Source: Coffea arabica (lineage: Eukaryota > Streptophyta > Magnoliopsida > Gentianales > Rubiaceae). From it: a stretch of DNA of 64,000 bases. The notes beneath the pieces were generated by a model. It ran no database searches. It saw nothing but the letters and a program-made list of their open reading frames with translations, and was not told the origin of the DNA. The position numbers were made by a program, and so were the translations under genes. Shown piece after piece: positions 57,995 through 64,000 of this stretch; position 1 is the first letter of the stretch; each line of letters opens with the position of its first letter. The DNA lies in NCBI RefSeq assembly GCF_036785885.1, contig NC_092329.1, positions 5,518,001 to 5,582,000 on the forward strand, read 5' to 3'.

Positions 57995-58799
57995 AAACAA
58001 CATATTCACAACAATGATTCTAGATCAGTTCAGTTCAATAACATTTGCTCCATCAAGCGTATCAACTTAGAATTCCAAAACGGGAGAAATCTCTCTTGCC
58101 TGAAGAATTCAAGTTATAAAGCTCATGTTGAGTTACTAATACATTAGTAATTCTCACCCGCACAAAGTAGCAATCACAACATACAAATTTCTCTTTGACA
58201 TTTCACCAAACATCTTACATGCATTCACAAATTAATCACATTTAACTTAAACGCCTGGTCTCAAGTCCTTTTCTAGATGTTTCACATGGCTATTAAGCAT
58301 ATTTTACCCGTAGACAATCAAAACTACAACCATTTCCTCGATGTTTCAACGGACATTTTCGGCCCCAAAATTGCAATAAAATCTTCAAATTCTCAGCCTT
58401 GATTTCCCAAGAAAATCTTGACAAACAAAACAAATGAAATATAAATAAATTACAGCAATATAATCAAACGATTTCAAGAGAACATGATGATCTAACTTCG
58501 TCACTGCTATTTTTCATATGCTCTTTGGCTGGCTACCACCGTCGCTAACCCTTTTGTTGTGTCTGCATATGGCAGCACTCAAACCCAACCGAACAATGAG
58601 AAAGGATAGAGGGAAAGTGTGAACTAAAGATGAAAATTTTGAAGTGAGAAGATTTATTCAATTGTAACAAAGAGAAAGTGTGGACCAAAGTGAAAACCAT
58701 TGCCTAGGAATTCAATCGTATCATTGGAACTGAGAACTGAATAAGAAGAAGGTAGATGACTTTAAAGAGAAAGGTGATACCCAAAACCGTTTTCAGGAA

Positions 58800-60017
58800 C
58801 CCAAACCGTTTTTTTTACTTAAATATGTACATTTTTTACTTTTAGTATTAGTAAGTTTAATTTAAACATAAGTAAATTTTGTCAAATAATAAGTAAATTA
58901 AATTACTCAAGGTCTAAATTTCTGTTTCTGACTAAAACTTATCTTTCAGGCATATACTTACTAGTTTTAATTAAAAACTTACTAAAGTTAATATTAATTA
59001 TTTTACTATAATATTTTAAAAGTCGCTAAAAGATTTGATCTGTCACTAAAGGTAATAGAAACCTATAATAGCAGGTTTCCCTAATATCGTTACCATAACT
59101 ATAGGCACTGTAGCACTGTCCATAAAATTCCTGCAGAAAAAAGAAACCCTACAACTACAACTAGCCTTTTGCCCTTTCATTTTAAAGTTACGGTTGCCAC
59201 ATAAATTAAATTCTTATTCTCTCTCTCTCTTATTTTTTTCTCCTACTTTCTTTCTCATGCATCTTACACAACTATCTAATACATCTCGAATTCTCATTAT
59301 TATGAAAATAATTCCTATCTTTTTTTTCTTTTTTTTTGTAAGTATTATTGAATTGAAATTGCCAAATGTCAAGTTATCGGATCAAATTTGTTGTCAAACT
59401 AAATGAAGGTGAAAAGTATGGTAGTGATATAGAGCATAGACAAGAAAATAAAAGTGATAGTTAAAATGGAAACCTAGATTGAGAAAGGTTATGTTATTAT
59501 GCCAATTATGTAAAAAAAAAATTTTGGGATAAAAATTGCAATCCGATTTACCTAGAGACATGGGATATGGTCTCTAGTATTGCTTTTAGTTGCTCCGTAT
59601 TGGTATTTTTGGTGGGTTAGATTATTTTAGCATCAACATGGTTGCAGCCATTTAGATTGAGTTTAGATAGTGATATTGGTCAACTTAAACATTAAATTTA
59701 GACAAAAAAAATTGAGGCTAAAGATTAGGTTGAATACAAATTTTAATTGTCACAGTTGATTTGCATGGGAAGCTTTGGAGCAGCAATGGTAGGTTTGTCA
59801 AAATTGTGAGAATGTGGGGATTAAGTTAGTGTGTTTTCTCCCTTCTAAGTAACAAAGAGGTATTTTAGAATTTTGAAGAACAAATTTAGCAGATTGAGTC
59901 TATATTGTTACTGAAATACTAATCATAAGGGAGGTAGGTGTAATTTTTTAAACTAGAGAGGAGTTTTCTGCAATAATCAAAAACTTCATGGGAGGTTTCT
60001 AAAATTATCCCTAAATA
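58800..60017. other. Repeat-rich DNA with no gene
   Basis: 58835-59060 carries the agtaagttt/aaaacttact motifs of the long-inverted-repeat family and ends cgctaaaag-like; 59085-59099 (cgttaccataac) is the reverse complement counterpart of 52671 (gttatgataacg). 59940-60014 carries an aggtttctaaaattatccct end similar in type to the ends near 29729 and 31500. No gene. Confidence 0.5.
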
Positions 60018-60715
60018 GTATTAAAAACAGTGGCTTCTTCAAAGTCCAAATGTGCCTATCCTAGGGGTGCAAACGAGTTGAATCGAGTCGATTTTCACCC
60101 TAATTGAGCTAAATCTCAACATAATTTTACGAAATTCGAAATCGAGCTCGAACTCGACAGTTCAAAGTATCAAATTTGAGCTCAATAATTATTATTTTAT
60201 TTTTTAAAAATGAATGAAATAATAATTTTTTAATAAATAATGAAATATTAGGGATATATATGTCATTTTACTATTAAAATAAAAAAAATATATATAAATA
60301 TAATCGAATTCGAACCGACTCACGAGCTAACGAATTTAGTATTTTTGAATTCAATTCGAATTCGAGTTTGATTTGGTCAACTCAAACTCGATTAGAACTC
60401 ATGTTACCGAACTCGTATTCGAACCGCTAGCGATTAGTTCACAAACGATTCGATTCGTTTGCAACTCTAACTTGTACAATTACCTACTTAGCAGTGATTC
60501 CTCTAGAATCCAAATGTGCCTCCCTACAATGTGCTCGTCTTCCCTTTTTTACCTGTGAAATAAGACAGGTAAATTAGCTTGGATGCTTCTCGTTGGCGGA
60601 CCTTTAGAAAAACGGATCCCAATTCCTAACATGACCTCACTGCTTAGATTGCTTGACGATTGACATGGTACTTTTGGGAGCCTGCAATTGATCTTAAACG
60701 TAGTTTGGCCTTCAT
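60018..60715 (-). promoter_or_regulatory. Orphan copy of the gene D promoter region
   Basis: Matches 49925-50190 upstream of gene D, but no exon 1 follows at its left side; a MITE end sits there instead (60014). It is therefore a promoter copy with no gene body, interrupted by the hAT element at 60062. Confidence 0.7.
60062..60469. mobile_element. Older hAT-type element in the orphan promoter copy
   Basis: Ends taggggtgcaaacga and (other strand) tagagttgcaaacga match at 13 of 15 positions. The gene D copy (gtgcctattcaattacc, near 49968) shows the uninterrupted site, confirming insertion here. Flanking 8-mers gcctatcc and acttgtac are poorly conserved, so the insertion is old. Confidence 0.78.
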
Positions 60716-60788
60716 TTGCCACGCTAAACAAAGATGTGTTAAAAGTCAACATTTTTATAATACACTATTGTCATTTGTCATTTCTTGC

Positions 60789-61190
60789 CTTTATTGTTGC
60801 AAATGTCACATCTTATTCACGCCAGTCCTTGCATAACCGCACGTGGGAAAACAAGAATAAATCCAACAGAAAGAGTTTCTGTGAAGTTATATCTCAAGCC
60901 AATAGTAATTAACAGAATGTATTATATTTGAACGAACCCAGCAACTCGGCCTTGAAGCATCCATGGTCTCCAATCATCAACAATTGAGTAATTTACACAT
61001 CTTATCCACGCTTGAGTTGCGAGGTACGGTGCAAGCATGCCATGGTCACCACTGAATTGCAAGATATTGTACTTTCAATACATATAATTGCCTTGAATAC
61101 GTATAAAGATTAAGATTACTAATGTTGTGTATGGCAAGCCATAGTTGCACCAGATCCAATCTTAAATACTCCCGTCATGAAATTTAGACA
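60789..61190 (-). pseudogene. SCPL fragment E (broken exons 11-13)
   Basis: Exon 13 copy at 60836-60789 has two extra bases and a TGA, and its acceptor reads gcgg instead of gcag. Exon 12 copy at 61051-60938 is open but reads SGDHG where others have SGDHD, affecting the Asp segment. Exon 11 is a short remnant near 61185-61115 with an internal deletion. Exon 14 and exons 1-10 are absent. It lies directly beside the orphan promoter copy, so it is a rearranged remnant. Confidence 0.85.
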
Positions 61191-61239
61191 AAATACAAAG
61201 GAACACATAAAAATAAGTTGCATATACAAAGGCACGCAC

Positions 61240-61620
61240 CAAAAAGTATCATCGTTTTACATTAGTTGTTTTTGAAAGTATTTTTAAAATATTTTATTAT
61301 AACAAAATATATAAAAAGTTTTTATTGTAGATATTTTTTGTAGCGTTTTTGGAGAGATTTTTTTTTAAAATACATTCGAATAACTTTTAAAATTAAATAA
61401 AATAAATTACTTTTAAAAATTAATACTACCACTCACAACAACCACCACTCCTACTCACCATAACCATCACCCCCTCCCTCCTTTCTTCTCCCCTTTCCTC
61501 TTCTTCCTCCTCTTCCCTCTTCCTCCTTCCTAGGAAGAGGGAAGAGGAGGAAGAAGTGGAGAAGGGAGAGGGAGGAGAAAGAAAAAGGGAGGGGATGGTG
61601 GTGGTGGATGGTAATTGCTA
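61240..61620. repeat. Fold-back sequence with perfect 25-bp core arms
   Basis: 61500-61524 is the exact reverse complement of 61532-61556 (loop of 7 nt). Pairing continues imperfectly outward (ccctccctcc and ggagggaggag; catcacc and ggtggtg). The part 61264-61430 is AT-rich. Resembles a MITE made of pyrimidine/purine arms inserted at the left edge of the gene F block. Confidence 0.75.
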
Positions 61621-62156
61621 TCGATTTTTGAAGTTCAGGGTATCACATAATATGGAATTAGGTAAAACTGTAAAGTCTTGGGCCCTAAAATCTGACCATT
61701 TATTTATAAAGGACAAAGCAGCTGCTCTATGCCAACGTTCTTTCGGAACATATAAATGCTAAACAACCCTCTTGGCAGTTGATCATATAAATTGCATGAT
61801 CCCCAGTTCCAACTTTCAAGCCGTAACCGAGTACAAGCAATATTTAGCTGAATAAAGCAGTGTGTTAATCAACGTATATCATCAGCACAATCTGGAAATT
61901 CTTTACATAGATAAGACGTGTTTCATATATCCACGCCTTGTTAATTAATCTATAAAGGAATTGCAGGGGCTGGCTTAGCTTAGAACTCCAACCTCGCGCG
62001 ACCTCACCTCTTGCTGACTCGAGCTTCGACTACATTTTACTTGTGTTCTTTTTTCAGACTATTTTGATAAGAAAGCAGCCCCTTGAAAATAAACATAACT
62101 TAGACAGCGAATTTTGGGATGCAAGTTGCAGCCGTACTTAGGACTGGAGTTTTTGC
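61621..62156 (-). other. 3' flank of SCPL gene F
   Basis: Nearly identical to 40890-40996 joined to 44832-45276, that is, the gene D flank without its 3.8-kb insertion. Probably includes the 3'UTR of gene F. Confidence 0.65.
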
Positions 62157-63715
62157 TTATAGAGGCTGATAAGATATCCACCTTTCAAACATTGCTTGAC
62201 ATTCAGCAGGCCTGTACTCAGGAGCAGTATGGCCTCCTCCCTGGTGAAAATTCAGTATGATTGGTTCAGGTATTTTCTCAATTTTTACTGTTAAATTGTG
62301 CATTGAAGCAAAGGAAGATGAGAATTTCTTGCCTTTACTGTTGCAAACGTCATCTTATTTGCATAGGCCCTCGTATAACTGCACTTCAAGAAAAATAAAT
62401 CCATGTGAGTTGTTTCTATTGCAGATTTATCTCCAATTAGTAAAAGATCCATTTTGTGAACGAACCCGGCAACTTGGCCCTGTAGAATCCATTGGCGCCA
62501 ATCATCTATTATGGAATAATTAAGAGATTTTATCCATGCTTGAGTTCCAAAATGTGGCACAACCATATCATGGTCACCACTGAACCACAAATTTTTACTT
62601 TCATCAAAGACTTAATAACAATTAACAGAATTGAGAGTTTACTCAATGATTGCACTACGTGCTAACACTTGAACTTGTGAAGCATAGGTATCAAACCTGT
62701 ATATGAGCGATCTGTAGCCTCTAATGCTGAGGTTTGCATGGTATGGCAAACTAGTTCCTATATTCCTTATGTACGGGTAGCGACAGTTGCATCTTATCCA
62801 TTCTCCAATACTCCCCTGCCATGTGATTTCACAAAATTACATACACAGAGACAAGCAAACACAACACGCATATTTAGCTGCTTGTTTTCTGTTGACATAC
62901 CTTCCGGACATGGAGGGCCTCTTGGACACTCTCGTCATTAGCCCAATGATAAGCAAGTCTATATCCATCCATCTAAAACAAGCATAGAAACAAATCCATA
63001 ATTGCTGCGAGAACTCAAATTAACCACAAGAGTTGCTGCAAATAATCACAATGTGTTTATGCAGAAGTTCATGAAGATATTACTATCTTACACGACACGT
63101 AAATGGTGCAGTAAGTTCCTGAATTTTCAGCTCTCGAGTCTTCTTACAGAACACTTGAATGGTCGATCTCCTGCCAATGAATAAATTGTTTGGCTTTGGG
63201 GAAGCATAAGGACAGTCAGGCTCCAGAATATGTGCTGTGTCAATGTTAGTAAGTAACTGCACAAACGCATTGATTACATTAATTTTGAAATTGAAGACAA
63301 GTTTTTTAGTTATCCCCTTTTCTTGGAGAGGGGGAGGGGTTTGGGAAGTTGAGTATATGGACTTGGATAGTGACTAATTTCTCAAAATAGAGAAGCACAA
63401 AACTTGCAGAAAAGTGGTTGCTTGCCTGATTGTATGCCTGCATATTTTGTAAGCAGAGGGCATTGCTGGGATCTATATTTTGATATTCTCCTTTACAGGA
63501 AAGCTTCAAGGACTGTACAACAGTTATCTTGGCCCATTAGAAAACTATGGAAATTATTTAGTACTGAGTACGTAAGAAAGTTCTAAAAGACCTCAGGTAT
63601 TCAAAGAATAAACAACCTCATAGAGCTCATCAGAAATTAGCCCCATCCCATGAGCAAATTGGATTGCATAGTTTCCATCCCCTGGAGTGGTGGTAGGATT
63701 TCCTAGTAAGTATCC
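62157..63715 (-). CDS. Serine carboxypeptidase-like protein F, 5'-partial (exons 7-14)
   Basis: Exons on the - strand: 63715-63617, 63512-63426, 63256-63092, 62972-62901, 62815-62697, 62579-62466, 62378-62333, 62240-62157 (TAA). All joins keep frame and exon lengths equal those of gene D exactly (99, 87, 165, 72, 119, 114, 46, 84). The visible part holds the SGDHD segment and GGGHTAPEY, so unlike D it keeps the normal His motif. Exons 8 and 13 use GC donors, as in D. Exons 1-6, including the oxyanion motif and nucleophile Ser, lie beyond the right edge; the intron 6 MITE is cut by the window end. A close, recent duplicate of D and likely functional on what is visible. Confidence 0.88.
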
Positions 63716-63784
63716 CTGAAGCCATTTGAGGGTTGTGACAAGTTAGCAGTGAAGCATAAATAACAAAATATGAGTATAGTGTTG

Positions 63785-64000
63785 ATAATGGTTGAAAGTT
63801 GCGGTTGTGGTCCGGACCGTTCCACATCGGTCTCGGCGAGACGCAAATTTTTGAAATATTTAATATTCTAAAAATTGTAAAAAAATATGATAAACAAAAA
63901 TAATTAAAAAATTAGCAAAAATAATAAAAAATCAAGTTGACTCGAGACTACTCGGCCGTTTCTATCCGTCTCAGAGACGTCTCAACCGAGTTCTTGGTGA
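63785..64000. mobile_element. Left part of the intron 6 MITE of gene F (cut by window end)
   Basis: Same element and same position as 46903-47242 in gene D (gtgttga, aatggttgaaag, cggaccgttcca, gagacgcaaatttttgaaa). It runs off the window. Confidence 0.8.

Noticed and set aside
61556..61762. Open frame over the purine-rich arm
   Set aside because: Low-complexity fold-back sequence crossing into a duplicated gene flank; no homolog in the gene D flank.

Overview
The window is plant nuclear DNA, most likely from a eudicot. It is AT-rich, genes are split into many short exons with GT-AG or occasional GC-AG introns, and the intergenic space is full of miniature transposons. I cannot name the species from sequence alone.

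Region 1 (1-22124, + strand) holds 29 consecutive exons of one gene. They encode the last 909 residues of a P-type IIA Ca2+-ATPase that matches the plant ECA3 type. The first roughly 90 residues lie to the left of the window. All catalytic motifs and the membrane Ca2+ ligands typical of SERCA-like pumps can be read. The introns contain a Mutator-like MITE with a near-perfect 9-bp target duplication, a decayed duplicate of the hinge-motif exon, a perfect 37-bp hairpin and a duplicated 5' splice site.

Region 2 (23346-64000, - strand throughout) is a tandem array of serine carboxypeptidase-like (SCPL) genes of the plant clade whose known members are often acyltransferases using glucose esters. 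It converges tail-to-tail on the Ca2+-ATPase gene. From left to right: gene A (23346-29345, intact, 14 exons), gene B (33280-38555, intact), pseudogene C (about 39290-40530, internal exons deleted), gene D (45277-49809, open frame but altered oxyanion motif GGNCCT), fragment E (60789-61190, broken terminal exons) and gene F (62157-63715, exons 7-14, continuing past the right edge). D and F are recent duplicates that share intron insertions. Their comparison dates several transposon insertions and exposes a 3.8-kb insertion in the flank of D.

The spaces between SCPL genes hold hAT-type elements with CTCGAG-rich interiors and 8-bp target duplications, long-inverted-repeat elements, and one unrelated set of exons (57071-57578, - strand) of unknown function. 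No RNA gene or CRISPR array was seen.

The genes do not form an operon. A, B, D and F probably arose by tandem duplication and may have divergent substrates in specialised metabolism. The Ca2+ pump is an unrelated neighbour.
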